Source: Hygrophila difformis (Eukaryota > Streptophyta > Magnoliopsida > Lamiales > Acanthaceae). Taken from it: a stretch of DNA of 64,000 nucleotides. Of this stretch, positions 50,291-61,522 are shown in pieces (positions within the stretch are counted from its first letter, which is position 1; each line of letters begins with the position of its first letter). A model generated the notes under the pieces. It ran no database searches and was not told the origin of the DNA. It was given only the letters and a program-made list of their open reading frames with translations. Location: positions 25,435,227 through 25,499,226 of the forward strand of contig JAOANR010000003.1 in the NCBI GenBank assembly GCA_030278955.1, written 5' to 3'. The position numbers were made by a program, and so were the translations under genes.

Positions 50291-50553
50291 TTATCTCCGT
50301 ATTCAAATATTGTTGATATTTGTAAATGTGCTATTATTCACACACATACTTCCACTTAAATTTTTATCATAGTTATACAAATTAAAATATAGCCAAGTGA
50401 GATCTTGTTAGATTCATCTCGCCGTGTAGTTTTTAAGTATCGAACTTTTAGAATTTTTACTTGTACTGAACTTCAGTTATTCATGATTTAAAATGTGCAT
50501 TGAACTGTGTGAAAAGTGGGTCCGTAAAAAATATTTGAATATAGAAGAAATAT
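50291..50553. mobile_element. TA-flanked MITE, copy 2, inverted
   Basis: Same family as 49990-50248 in the opposite orientation: shared interior GTGAGATCTTGTTAGATTC, GCCGTGTAGTTTTTAAG and AACTTTTAGAATTTTTAC. The ends are TCTCCGTATTCAAATATT and ATATTTGAATATAGAAGAA. The two copies 42 bp apart form a large hairpin-capable inverted repeat. Confidence 0.72.
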
Positions 50554-51244
50554 TTATCTACAATTAGAATGATATCAGTACATATTAATTATATATAAAT
50601 ATATAGATTGGAATTGGAAATTCTATATAAATTTAAAATCCTAAATCTTTCAAATCTTGTTAAATTTTAAATTTTAAATCTTTCAAATCTTTTTAAAAGT
50701 GAACAATATTGTGGGATTCAAAATGACATATATTTCAAAAATTAAAAATCTATAGTGAATAAATAAATAAATGAGAAAATCTAAAATTAATAAATTAAAA
50801 TATGCAAAAATCTCTAAAAATTGGAATTTTGAAATGGAGACACCATATTAAATATAGGATAGGTTGTTCACTAATGGTTTTATTAATATATAGATAAAAT
50901 ATAGATACTAAAAATAGTCTAAAATCCTATACTACAGTAACCGCCAAATTTTAATATCTAATCTCTAAACTTTAAGTGCTCCTCTACCTCAGCTTTTAAC
51001 TTTCCAAACTCCAAACTCTAATTTAAAATTGTATTACCAAACACCATTATTCAAATTTAAAACTATCTTTTACCATTAATTTCAAACTCCGGACTCTAAA
51101 CTCTAAACCTCAAGCACTAAACTCTAATTATCTCTCCAACATATCCATTGACCTGGGCAAGAGATAATCACGTAAATGCAGAACCAGGCAAGCATTAAAA
51201 AATAATTAAAATGGTCCCTTTTCTTTTCAAATTTTCAAAATCAA
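50554..51244. other. AT-rich spacer
   Basis: No gene is seen. It has repeated words such as AAATCTTTCAAATCTT (50640-50690) and CTCTAAACTC (50965-51125). The left end of the following hAT element should lie here, but no terminal inverted repeat was identified. Confidence 0.4.
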
Positions 51245-52946
51245 TTATTTTTCTATGTTTTGCCTTTCTTGTCCTCCATATTTGTCTTTGGCTATTTTCA
51301 CAAACTTCATGGCATTTGCAAGATCTTGATTCTTTTTTTGCAGTGCTATTGACAAATCAAGGGTAATTCCCAAAACCAACTTCATCAAATGCAACACAAA
51401 AACAAACTCAAAGCAAAGGATATTTCTCAAAAGAGTAATAGCTTGACCACTACAAGCTGCATCTTCCCCACTTTGCTCAAGATACTCAAGTACACCAACA
51501 ATGGAAGAGAACAAATAATCAAACTCACAATTGTGAAATAATAAGAATTCCAACGAGTATATCCAGACCTTTTTAAGGTGGCTTCTTGGTTCAAACCCTG
51601 ACCAGTTACCAAAACATCACAAGAAACTCTTTCCATGAGCTTTTCAAATTGTTTTTCTCTGAACAACTCTTGTCGCTTACAAGAACCACCAATAAGGTTT
51701 GCCAATGATGCAAGAAAACCAAAAAACTCTGATAGTTGCACATTCTTTTTTGTAATGTGAACAAGAGATAATTGAAGCTGATGAGTAAAGCAATGCACAT
51801 AATAAGCACACTGGTTTTCTTTCAATATTAAACTCTTAAGACCGTTAAACTCCCCTTGCATATTGCTAGCTCCATCATAACCTTGTCCTCATACTCGAGA
51901 TAAGCTCAAACCAGATGTTGAAAGAAGAGCTTCAAGAGACAATTTCAAAGAATGTGCCTTAGTATTCGGAACCCGAACTATTTCAAGAAAACGCTCAATA
52001 ATCTCTCTCTTATTATTTACATACCGTAAAGCAACTGCCATTTGCTCTTTGATTGACACATCACGAGCCTCATCAACCAACACAGCAAAAAAATCATCCC
52101 CAGTATCGTTAACAATCGTCTTTGATACAAAATGAGCAAATGCATGAATAATTTCTCTCTGAATTTGTGAACTTATCAACATAGAATTTCTTGGAGCATT
52201 ACCCAAAACTACTCTTTTGATTTCTTCATTATCCTCTGCCATAAGCTCCAACAGGTACAGAAAATTACCTTTATTCATTTAACTTTTTGACTCATCATGA
52301 CCCCTAAATGCAAGCCCCTGCCTCAACAAATATCTAATAGCCTTAACCGATGTACGCAATTGAATATAATACTCTTTTTTTGATTCCATACTCTTGTTTG
52401 CAATATGAACATTAGTTTGCAACAAATCTTGAGCCGCCATGTAACAGTTATTGTGAACACTTCCACATCCTCCCATATGTTTTTTAAATCCTTCTTTCTT
52501 ATTCCAATTCTTATAGACTTCTGTTACGAATGTATCACCACCCCCTTGCCCACCTTGCCTTAGCTTAAAAAGATAACAATATAAACAATAAGCAGCATCT
52601 TCGCTTACACTGTATTCCAACCAAGGGAACTCATCATACCAATCAATATTAAATCGACATGGTGCATTATAGATAATGGATTGGGGAAAAGTCTTTAGAT
52701 GTGGTTGGCAAGGACCCTTAAGTAGGTAAGCTCTACGAATAATTTCAGTCTCCTTGAGTTCTTCGCAAGAGCATGAATAGGCAATCTTAGGCCTGGATCA
52801 ACCTCTATTGAGTAAGAGCTATCAATTACTTGTGGTTTAGAAGAAATACCTTGATTATTTTCTTCTTGAACTTTCTCAACATTGTTGTTCAACCTCAATT
52901 TGAGGATTTGATGATTCACATCGGGGGTGTTTTGAGAAGAATCCAA
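51245..52946 (-). pseudogene. TTF-type (ZMYM1-like) hAT transposase, broken
   Basis: On the minus strand, in order: an N-terminal frame (52695-52946) with LPIHALAKNSRR; the TTF zinc-finger region (52279-52620) with YSVSEDAAYCLYCYLF, FVTEVYKNWNKKEGFKKH and GHDES; the DUF4371-type region (51889-52278) with NKGNFLYLLELMA, IVNDTGDDFFAVLVDEARD; then YDGASNMQGEFNGLK and YVHCFTHQLQLSLVH (51427-51861); and a last part with HLMKLVLGIT (51245-51553). Breaks are a frameshift near 52650, an in-frame stop at 52279, an in-frame TGA near 51890 and a frameshift near 51545. The C-terminal dimerisation domain is missing. It is a dead transposase gene. Confidence 0.85.
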
Positions 52947-53804
52947 AAAGTTTAGGCTGTATAACTGGTAGAAATAACAAATTAGTATCTAGATATAATA
53001 AAATCATGATTATGCATTATGTTAATAAACATCAACAAATAATAGAATTTAGAGGTTTACCTTTCTTAGACATCCTTCAATATGTATTAAAGGCTGCTGT
53101 AGGTATTGAACAAATAATACCTGTTTATCAGAGTTAATCAACCTATTAGCCACTAATCCAAGCATTAGAAAATACCACAAGAACAATTTTCTTTTTTAAA
53201 TAAACACAATTTATACTCAGAAGCAAAAAGCATAATAGGATACTGAACATTTTAGCAAAGCCCAAATTCCGAATACTGAATATTTTAGCAACTGTGGTAA
53301 ATTCCTTAATACTGAATTGTAAACTAAATTCAAATCACATCGATGAGTTTACCAAAATCCAAATTATCATTTGCTGTTTTAGTTGGCAAATCATTTTCGG
53401 TAATACTAAATGCTCCCCTAATCCTATATCAATACATATATAGTTCTGACAGAGTTACAATCCCTTACCCTAAGCAATCAATTTTATTTTATTTTTTTTA
53501 ACATAACTAACTAACAAAATCAATACCTGATCCACAAGGGCTCGAGAAGGTGTAAGGACGAAGAGGCGACGATGACGGGATGAAAAGAGCGGAGAAGAAG
53601 TGAGGGAACGCAGTGCGGACTTTGCAGAGAAAGAAAGGGAGAGGAAGGATGGCGTGACAGCGTGAGATCGGGATATAGGCAGATCAATCACGGCCCATTC
53701 ATCAAGCAAAAAAGTCACGGCCCATTTATCAAGCAAATTAAAAAAAATCACAGCCCATTCAATATATGTGTGTCTAGACTATGGACCAACTTTGAAGGGT
53801 TTAA

Positions 53805-53831
53805 ATATATATATATATATATATATATATT
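53805..53831. repeat. (AT)n microsatellite
   Basis: About 13 AT units, with a shorter TA-rich run near 53846-53860. It creates the Tyr-Ile run in overlapping frames, which are not genes. Confidence 0.9.
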
Positions 53832-53899
53832 TACACAGATATTATATTATATATATAAATTATTTTTTTTTACACAGACATTATGACCACCCTGTACCC

Positions 53900-53920
53900 C
53901 CTGTAACCGCCACTTCTAGG
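53900..53920 (-). mobile_element. Probable 5' terminus of the TTF-type hAT element
   Basis: On the minus strand the sequence reads AGTGGCGGTTACAGGGGGTA, close to the CAGTGGCGGA..CAGGGGGG start typical of plant TTF-type hAT elements. It lies ~1 kb upstream (element sense) of the transposase pseudogene. No 8-bp duplication can be shown because the other end is not identified. Confidence 0.45.
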
Positions 53921-54188
53921 GATCACGATCCCTTCATCATCGATCTTGATGCTCATCCCTAAATCTCAACAATCCAAGGTTCTAAAATAATGAGTATGCT
54001 AGATCGTGATCCTCACATATCTGTTGACCAACATTTATTTGAACCCATTCAGTTAAGTCCAATTCATACCGGCCCAACTTTCTAAGTGGATGCACAGTCT
54101 ATATTTGAGCTGAGAAGTTGTCGAGCGGGAAAAGGCACATCACGAGTGGCAGTTCCCAGAAATAATTAACGGCAGTTGAAGTCACGAC
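53921..54188. other. Short unique spacer
   Basis: No gene or repeat is recognised here. The last five bases, ACGAC (54184-54188), should be the target duplication of the LARD whose partner lies beyond the window. Confidence 0.4.
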
Positions 54189-54659
54189 TGATAATGGCCA
54201 AAATTGACCATTATTTTCAATCTATTTCCGTGTCTAAAACGGACATTTGATCGCATTCCGATCTTATTTAAATAAGAAAGCAGTTGAATTTGACAGATAT
54301 ATGCAAGTTTGTATAAATAATAAGCTGGTATTGAAAAATATAAAAATATTGTTATTTTCATTAAATTTATGTTAAAAAATCCAAAAACATGAGAAAAATA
54401 TTAAAAATTCCACAATTGATAATTATGGTTTATAGTGTTTGTTTGGTGGAACACGGATCCATTAAACGGAACACAAACAAATATCAAGTGGAGCAAATAT
54501 CCTTATTTATTATATTATTTTATATTTTGATGTACATATTTTTAATTTTTATGTTTGCTTTTAATTCTGTTTTCTGCTATAATTTAGATAATAAATGGTC
54601 CACTAATCCCTTTGTTTCAATTAATTGCAGTTGAATTAAGTCAAGTTGGTCCAATTATT

Positions 54660-55690
54660 TGAGTCCAATCCAGTCAAGGCCCAAACCACAACCAAGAGCC
54701 CAACTCCAATCCCCATTGGCCCAAACCAATCCCAAGTCCAAGCCCACCAATCCAAACCCTAAACCATCCCAAACCCTAACACCATCACCCTGCCGCCGGC
54801 GCCGCCACCGCCGGCCGGCGGCCGTCTCCGACCAGCGCCCAGATTTGCTTCCAGCCCTTCCGCCGCCTGCTCTCACCACCGTCGCCCTTTCCATCCCTCC
54901 GTCGCACCCCCACAACAACCCCCATCATCACCACCCCCATCTCCACCATTTCCGTCCTCTCCTCAGTCCGCTCAAGTCCACCACTGTCCGCCACCAATAC
55001 CCCCTCCGGCGAACCACCATCCTACCATACACGCTTCCGGCAGCTCCAACAAAACCCGCCACCACCAGTCCCGTCCACAGCCCAACCACCGCTCGTCTCT
55101 GCCTCTCCACTCAAATCCACCTCCACAGTCAAGCCAACCGCCGCTCACTCCTCCATTTCCGACAGCCTGCCACAGCCACCACCAACCCTCACTGTTCCGG
55201 CCAGGCCCTCCACCGAAGCTCCGTCCAACAGATCCAATCGCCACCAGTCCTCGTCTCCACAGCCGCCTCTTCGCGCCTCCACCAACCCTTCTCCATCTCC
55301 GGCCCCGCTCGTTTCCGCCACCCAGCGCCGCCGCCACTCGCCTTCAAGATTCCTCCATCCTTCCCTCAACAACCAAGAAAGCAAGAAAATGAAAAATGGA
55401 AGGAAAGAAAATAGAAAACTGGATTGGAGAAGAAACAAAAAAGAAGAGAAATGGAAGAGAAAAAGAAGCGCAGAAGCAAGAAGGAAAGAAACAGAAAATA
55501 GAGAAGAAAGAAAACTGGATTAAGAAACTGGAAAGAAACGAAGATGAAAAATGAAGAAGAAGAGAAGGAAGGAGCTGTCGAAATTAGAGAAAGAAAGAAT
55601 ATGGAAGAAGAATAGATAGAAGAACGAAAATGGTGGGAGGAAAGAGAAGAAAGAGAGAGAAAAGAATGGAGAAAAGAGGAAGCACGTGAG
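54660..55690 (+). other. Strand-asymmetric C-rich then purine-rich block in the LTR
   Basis: 54660-55370 is C-rich and G-poor (CCACCACC, CCTCCG words, with two telomere-like AAACCCTAA). 55371-55690 is almost pure A/G (GAAAGAAG words). Long frames on both strands (54659-55414 plus, 54785-55337 minus) are Pro/His- or Gly/Arg-rich, lack domains, and the plus frame has no ATG. I treat the block as non-coding. Confidence 0.65.
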
Positions 55691-56145
55691 AGAGAGTTTG
55701 TCGCGGAAGCAGTGCACCGCCACAAAGTGCTCCGCGCCCAAAATAATGCTCCGCGCCCAAAATTATTCCGAGACTGTGAGAGGAGAATCAAGGCACATAA
55801 TTTTGTCGCGGAACATGGTTCCGCGACAAAATGGATCGCGCCCAGAGACAACCTTCCGCGACCAGGACACAGACAGAAAATTAAAGGCCCAGACAAGGTC
55901 ACGTGACTTCCACCTCCATTCAAATTTAATTTAACCACATGCCTAAACACTTGGGGAGTCCATGGAGCTGAAGTCCCACAAGCTTAGAATTTTCGTCTTC
56001 TTCCTCTGGACCTCGAGCACCCGCCCCCTCCTGGCGCCATCTTGGAGCTGAAAATTGTTTTGTCCCTATGCAATTTGTTCCGCGACAAAGCAGTTGTTTA
56101 GCGACCAGGTGGGCCTTGAATGGGCCTAGGGCTAATTTTCCACCT

Positions 56146-56154
56146 CTATAAATA
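56146..56154 (+). promoter_or_regulatory. TATA box of the LARD LTR promoter
   Basis: CTATAAATA in the context CACCTCTATAAATATAACC. It would start transcription near 56180, making 54189-56180 the U3 part and placing the palindrome array inside the transcript. Confidence 0.6.
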
Positions 56155-56874
56155 TAACCTCCCACCCCCTTGAACAGTAACCTAGCTACACTTTAGTTTA
56201 GTTTACTGTTTTGGAGGCACCACTGTGCTCTCCAAATTAGTGTAGGTAGATAGTTTTATTTATGCAATGTAGTAGATCTTAGCTTAGTTTAATTTATGCT
56301 TTGTAATAAATAAGTGTAGCTAGTGTTCATTTTTATTTTTCCAGTTTTATATTTTGTAGTTTGTGGGTTTCAAACACTTAATTAATGGGTGTATTTTGAA
56401 CCATGCTTTGGTATTGTAGTTAGGTTTTATTGCTTTCCTTATTTTAATAAAATGCATAAACACTTGATATTTACCCTTGATAGATTTAATGTAGGTTTTA
56501 TTTTATTTTATTTATCTTTATTTTTAGTGTTAGCATAGTTAGTTTGTACTCTTGCTTCTTGTGCTAGTTTTAGCCTTTTCTTTTATTTTTATTTTACTGC
56601 TCTTGTTCTTTTTAGTATTAGGTAGTATTCTTACTTTTTCTTTTCTCTCTCTAGTGCATTAGATCTAAAAGGGCTAGTGTTAAAGTGTTTATGCATATTT
56701 ATATAAAAATTGCATACTCCTATATTGTATTGCATCACATTGTAACCCCACGGGTTGCAATGTAATTTTCCCGTTGTGATCCCACGGATCACAACGCACA
56801 CCCATGTAATGCAATATTAGGCGTTATGCTGCCAAAATTTTTATAAATTTTTGAACCCTTTGTCGCCATACACC

Positions 56875-57393
56875 TTGTCGCGGAACCACGTTCCGCGACA
56901 AAACCCCTGTTTAGCGACAGAGGACCAAATTCTTGCATCTTGTCTGCATGGCTTTTGTCGCGGAGCATCCTTGTCGCGGAACCACGTTCCGCGACAAAAT
57001 CTTATTCCGAGACAGAAAATTATGCCTTGCCATTAATTTTGAAACCCCTTGGTCGCGATGCAACCCTTGTCGCGGAACCACGTTCCGCGACAAAATCCTT
57101 GATTAGCGACCAAGGACCCAAATACTTGTAATTTTATTCTGGGAGGACTCTGGCGCGGAACCTTTGTCGCGGAACCACATACCGCGACAAAATCCTTGTT
57201 CCGCGACCAGGAATTATGTCCTTACCAATTTTCAACCCTCTTTGTCGCTATGCCTCTTTGTCGCGGAACCATGTTCCGCGACAAAATTTTTGCTTAAGCG
57301 ACAAAGCAAACCCTAATTTTCAAAAATTCCATTTCTCTTATTTCTCACCCCTTTGTCGCGAAACCTTTGTCGCGGAGCCACGCTCCGCGACAC
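56875..57393. repeat. Array of six 27-bp palindromes, ~96-bp period
   Basis: Palindromes with 12-base arms TTGTCGCGGAAC / GTTCCGCGACAA around a CAC-type loop occur at 56875-56901, 56971-56997, 57067-57093, 57164-57190, 57258-57284 and 57367-57393. Start-to-start spacings are 96, 96, 97, 94 and 109. Each is followed by a GCGAC half-site (e.g. TTAGCGACAGAGGACC), and several are preceded by TTTGTCGC. Changes in one arm are sometimes matched in the other (GGAGC/GCTCC in the last). An outlying copy is at 55803-55829, upstream of the TATA box, with half-sites near 55695 and 56079. Confidence 0.9.
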
Positions 57394-60140
57394 AAACTCT
57401 ATTCCGCGACAAAGTGGCACCTTTTTGCCAAATTTTTATTCTTCATCTCACTCCATTAATTAATTGAACCTTTATATTAATATTTTGAGGTTGAAATCCA
57501 ATGATCTCAACCCATGATTAATTTGATATAAAGAACTTTGTTCAATTTCCCATTAAAAGATTCTTCAACAAATAATTAAACTCTAATGATCTAAGTATAT
57601 AATCCGGACTGTAATTAATTAATTAATTATGGAATGAGTGATTATTTAGACATAAAGAGTAATTATGGATTAATTTCCCTACCTTGCATGAGAAACCAAT
57701 GTCTCTCATGCAAGATGACCCAAAAATATTTTTCTTTTATTTATTTTGTCTTTCCGTGTTGTGTGAAACAGCTAATAAGGAATATATCAGATTAATGTTG
57801 GCGGGTATTCCCACACGGATAACTAGCTCGTGGTCTGTATATTAATTATCAGATGTTATTTTGCATGGTCTGGATAGTGGCCGGTGGAAGCCTTGGCGGT
57901 TCATCCATCCGGGATTACAATAGCTGCTCAGCTGACTCCTATCCGGATACAGTTTTATTCTCTTTATCTTAATTTCAAAACCTGAATTCAAGTTGTAGTA
58001 TTATTAAATGATGTCGACCAACATTATTTAAGAACTATTACAACAAGAAAATATGTGGGTTTTTCTTCCATTCACAGACAAAAGGGAGCTGAATGACGGC
58101 GGTCACCGTCACTTGGAATTCCTTTCTGTCTAAAAATCTTTCCATCTGGAATAATTGGGAACTGGATAGCAGATGTTTGCAGTCCAGATCACCCTAGTTA
58201 TTTCTGGCATTCTCTTTAGCCAAAATTCTTCTCATCCCCGGCTATTTCATCTCTGTGTGTCAACTTCAGTCTAAACCCACCTTATATTTTGGGTTATTTA
58301 ATTTTACACTTCTCTATAACTTTATGCATGATATTATTATGTAGATATTGTGGTCAATATTATTTTGGGATCCTTCCCTTGGACACAGGAGTCTTGATTT
58401 TAATCAGATGTCTCATAATAAATTTCCAACAAAAATTCATTTGTAAATCCGGATCTGAGTAAGGGATAAATTCGACAGTTATGGCTAATTCATATCCGAC
58501 TGGGGGTTGATTTTGGGAAATTAGAAGCAGAGTCAGCGATTAGGTCTCACCTAGACTGAAAGGGTCTGTGTTCTTATTGAGAGTCTAGTACCTGATAGGG
58601 AATGGTTTTCAGATTTATTATTTTCCAAAATTGCTGTTTGTTGGAAATCTTGTATTAAATATTACACTGGGTCAGACTCCACTTGGATTCCGATAAGGTG
58701 TGACAGATAATACTAGAGGAACAACATTCGGGCCTTGGTTATTTTCTAAGGTAGGGTTGAGTATTCTTTCAACTGCTATCTTCTTCTGCCAAAGCCTATT
58801 TTTGAGTCCTGAGTGAGTGCATCCGGAATGAACTAATTTATTAGTTCGTTTCATTAGTTTGTATCTCATAACCACCCGACGGGAAGTGAACACTGCGAGC
58901 GGTTCACCGAGAATAGGGAATTCTTGATCCACACCCGGTCATCCTGACTGGGGGCTTTCTTTCACTACCAGGGTCAGACTTTCAAAAACCTCCGAGTGAT
59001 AGGATTTTAAATGCTTTCTTTACCGCTTTCTTTTAAATGCTTTCGTTAGAGGTCACTCGGTTGTATTGAGAGTTGTGTAACTGCTACTAGGACTGATAGT
59101 TAAGGGATAGTTCAGGGCTTAATTAGAATCTTTGGGCGTGACATGGGGGAACGATAGCAGTACTTGACACTTCAATAAATGATTTGTCAGGTGTTGCTTG
59201 TCCACCACAGATGAATGACACGCTCTGACGGGGGCAGTTATATATCTGTGGTATCTTAGATTTTGTTGTCTTAAGGCATGTAAACTCTTACTGTAAGTAC
59301 CTGTCTGTTAAAGGGAACATGGAATAGAGAGCATGAGAGTTAGCTAACTGAATGGATTATCCCAAACTGAGATCTGTGTATTAAAATGGAAGTTTAATTG
59401 TGTTTCATCTGAATCTTGTCCAATCTTTATTATTTTCTTCCTGTCCCTTCTGTCTCAATTTAAATCTGCTTTCTTAGATAATTTTAACCGCTTTCTTAGA
59501 ATAATTTTATTGCTTTCTTAGATTACGTTTAATTCGCTTTCTAGAACAAATTTATCTGCTTTATTTTAATTGCTTTCATAGCTTAGTTTAAATTATGTCA
59601 AGTAGTTGGTAATTCAAACACAAACTTGAATCGAGTAACCGAGTGGAAAATCTTAGTAAACGGCGTGGGCCCTGCTTCCATCGCACATCCTCCAGTGAAC
59701 GATCCGGTACTTACTATAAATACTGCAATTTTTGACTCCGTGCGCTTTCGGGGGCACAGTTTCTCAACACGAGTAAATAAAAACATGATTTTTCGGAAAA
59801 TACTCATGTAGTGGGAATCTGCCGAAAGTTTCATGGTAGGTAATCTTATGACATGAAATCATGAGAAGTATCATGGCACATATGCCGGGGACCCTCAGTG
59901 TGACAGGCTGAAGGTCAATCTATCCCGGTTGTACCATGAGACTTGTCAAAAGTTTCATGACATGAGAGGACTGCAACGCCATTTGAAATTAAAGCACCCC
60001 ACCTGAGTAATAAAAAGTGACACTCTTAATATATCCCTAAACCCATTCCATAAATCATAATTCTTTTCATTTTAATAAATTCAAACCTGATTTATTTTAT
60101 AGAAAAATACTCGTGTTAATGAAATTTGTCAAAAGTTTCA
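57394..60140 (+). other. Rest of the LARD LTR, non-coding
   Basis: No gene is seen. 58980-59060 and 59470-59580 repeat the word TTGCTTTCTTAGA/GCTTTCTTT. The last ~500 bp (CGGCGTGGGCCCTGC, CATCGCACATCCTCCAGTG, GCGCTTTCGGGGGCAC) resemble the U5 end of Athila/Tat-group LTRs, and GTCAAAAGTTTCATG occurs twice, near 59946 and 60128. Confidence 0.6.
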
Positions 60141-60158
60141 TGGCGCCGTTGCCGGGGA
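60141..60158 (+). other. Primer-binding site (tRNA-Asp)
   Basis: TGGCGCCGTTGCCGGGGA is the complement of the 3' end of plant tRNA-Asp (..CCCCGGCAACGGCGCCA), the primer used by Athila-type Gypsy elements. It sits directly after TTTCA and sets the LTR end. Confidence 0.88.
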
Positions 60159-60268
60159 GGATGCAGCGTCGTTTATTAAGAGAATTACACTCCTGATTAC
60201 TCATAGTTAGTTTAGTGTTAGTTTAGTGTATTTATTTCAGAACAGAGAAGTACCCTCAAATCAATTAA

Positions 60269-61522
60269 ACATTTAGAGTACTAAGACTCTAAATGTGAGG
60301 ATGTTGATTTGAAGGGAAAACCTAACCAATTGGGTATTTTTGCTTGCAGGAATCATGGAGCCGCAAAAATTGGTATACGGAGTTAAATGTGGAAGTGTAG
60401 CATTGGGGCTACACTACTTTGACCTTTCGTTTAATTTTACACCTCTCCAATTGTAAAATCGAGGTTAATTAAACGAAACATCAAAGAAAAATGGAGAAGT
60501 GTAGCAGTGGAGCTACACTAATTGGCAATTGTAAATTGCACAACACGTGAGACTCACGTGTTTGTCATCTCCACCACATCCGGACCACGAAGCTCAACCG
60601 CTGCTCCATCGCCCATCCACCTCAACACCACCACTGCGCTGAGGAAACCCTCATCACTGGTGAAACAACAAATGGAGCAGCAGATCTTCGGACTACCAAT
60701 TGCTCACCACCATCGGACAAGCCACGACCATCATCTCACTTCCCGTCGCCCCTGTCCCGACTGAGCATCTAAAGAGGTTCCCGGTTGGATTAGTTCTGTA
60801 ATTGACCGAAGATTATATCCGGAATTCAAAGAAATTTAAAATCCGGAATAATTTTCGCAAGGACGGAATTAATCCAACCTAAATTTCTGCAAGTCAAAAT
60901 TATATATATATATCTATATTTATATTTATATCTCTTGTGCATATTATTAAATAATTCGGGTATTAATCAATTAACTCACATTTAGAGTACTAAGACTCTA
61001 AATGTGAGGATGTTGATATTTTTGAGAAAACCCGATAACTTCTTCTGTGTTTGTTTTGCAGGAATTTGTGGAACTACCAAAAAGAAAATTAAAAGCTCCA
61101 AAACAGGTTCCCGGTTGGATCGATTCTGGGATTAATTGAAAGTATTCCTGGAATTTAAAGCAATTTAAAATCCGGAATAACTTTTATAAGAACAGGATTA
61201 ATCCAACCTAATTTATGCAAGTAAATATAGTAGATTAAATTTTATAAAATTCAAAAATGTGATTGAACAATTTTGATGAAAATCAGAATTTTTCTTAAGT
61301 ATTGGGCATCGAACAATCACCTTGTTTGATGAATAGCCAAAATCGTCGAACACTTAATGGTTTGACGAAAAAGGCTATCGGAATTATTTTTCTATCTTTT
61401 ATGTTAATATTTTTCCCCTCCCTCCCTCCTCTCTTGTTTTATTTTGATTTCGATAATTTGTTTAAGTAGGAATTGATTCACTCACATTTCGAGCAAGGCT
61501 CAAAATGTGAGGATGTTGATTC
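60269..61522 (+). repeat. Three copies of a hairpin-plus-GAGGATGTTGAT module
   Basis: Copy 1 has arms ACATTTAGAGT (60269-60279) and ACTCTAAATGT (60286-60296). Copy 2 has 14-base arms (60975-60988 and 60995-61008). Copy 3 has arms 61481-61494 and 61498-61511 with one mismatch. Each runs directly into GAGGATGTTGAT. The same AAATGTGAGGATGTTGAT, without the left arm, forms the junction to the 3' LTR at 63012-63029. Confidence 0.88.
60391..60520. repeat. Nested snapback with two GTGTAGC/GCTACAC hairpins
   Basis: GTGTAGC..GCTACAC at 60395-60414 and again at 60499-60518. Between them CTTTGACCTTTCGTTTAATT pairs with its inverted copy AATTAAACGAAACATCAAAG. The whole ~130 bp can fold as one cruciform with two side hairpins. 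It is probably an inserted foldback element within block 1 of the interior. Confidence 0.75.

Larger units (their letters stand above)
54189..60140 (+). repeat. 5' LTR of the LARD (~5.95 kb)
   Basis: The start TGATAATGGCC is fixed by identity with 63026 onward, including a snapback TAATGGCCAA/TTGACCATTA at the very edge. The end, GTCAAAAGTTTCA at 60140, is inferred from the primer site that follows, because the matching end of the 3' LTR is outside the window. It contains a C-rich then purine-rich block, a TATA box, and the palindrome array. Confidence 0.75.

Noticed and set aside
51427..51861. Reading this frame as a separate host membrane protein because of its hydrophobic C-terminus
   Set aside because: The N-terminal part is clearly hAT transposase; the hydrophobic tail is frameshifted sequence.
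54755..54780. Telomere-like AAACCCTAAA words
   Set aside because: Only two units in a C-rich LTR, not an interstitial telomere array.
54659..55414. 251-codon plus-strand frame, Pro/His-rich
   Set aside because: It starts at TTG rather than ATG, has no domain, follows from the C-rich composition of the LARD LTR, and recurs in the 3' LTR (63496 onward).
54785..55438. Several minus-strand Gly/Arg/Trp-rich frames
   Set aside because: They are the reverse side of the same C-rich tract, with no conserved motif.
56875..57393. Palindrome array as a CRISPR array
   Set aside because: Spacers are related to one another rather than unique, the repeats are palindromes inside a plant LTR, and no cas genes exist.
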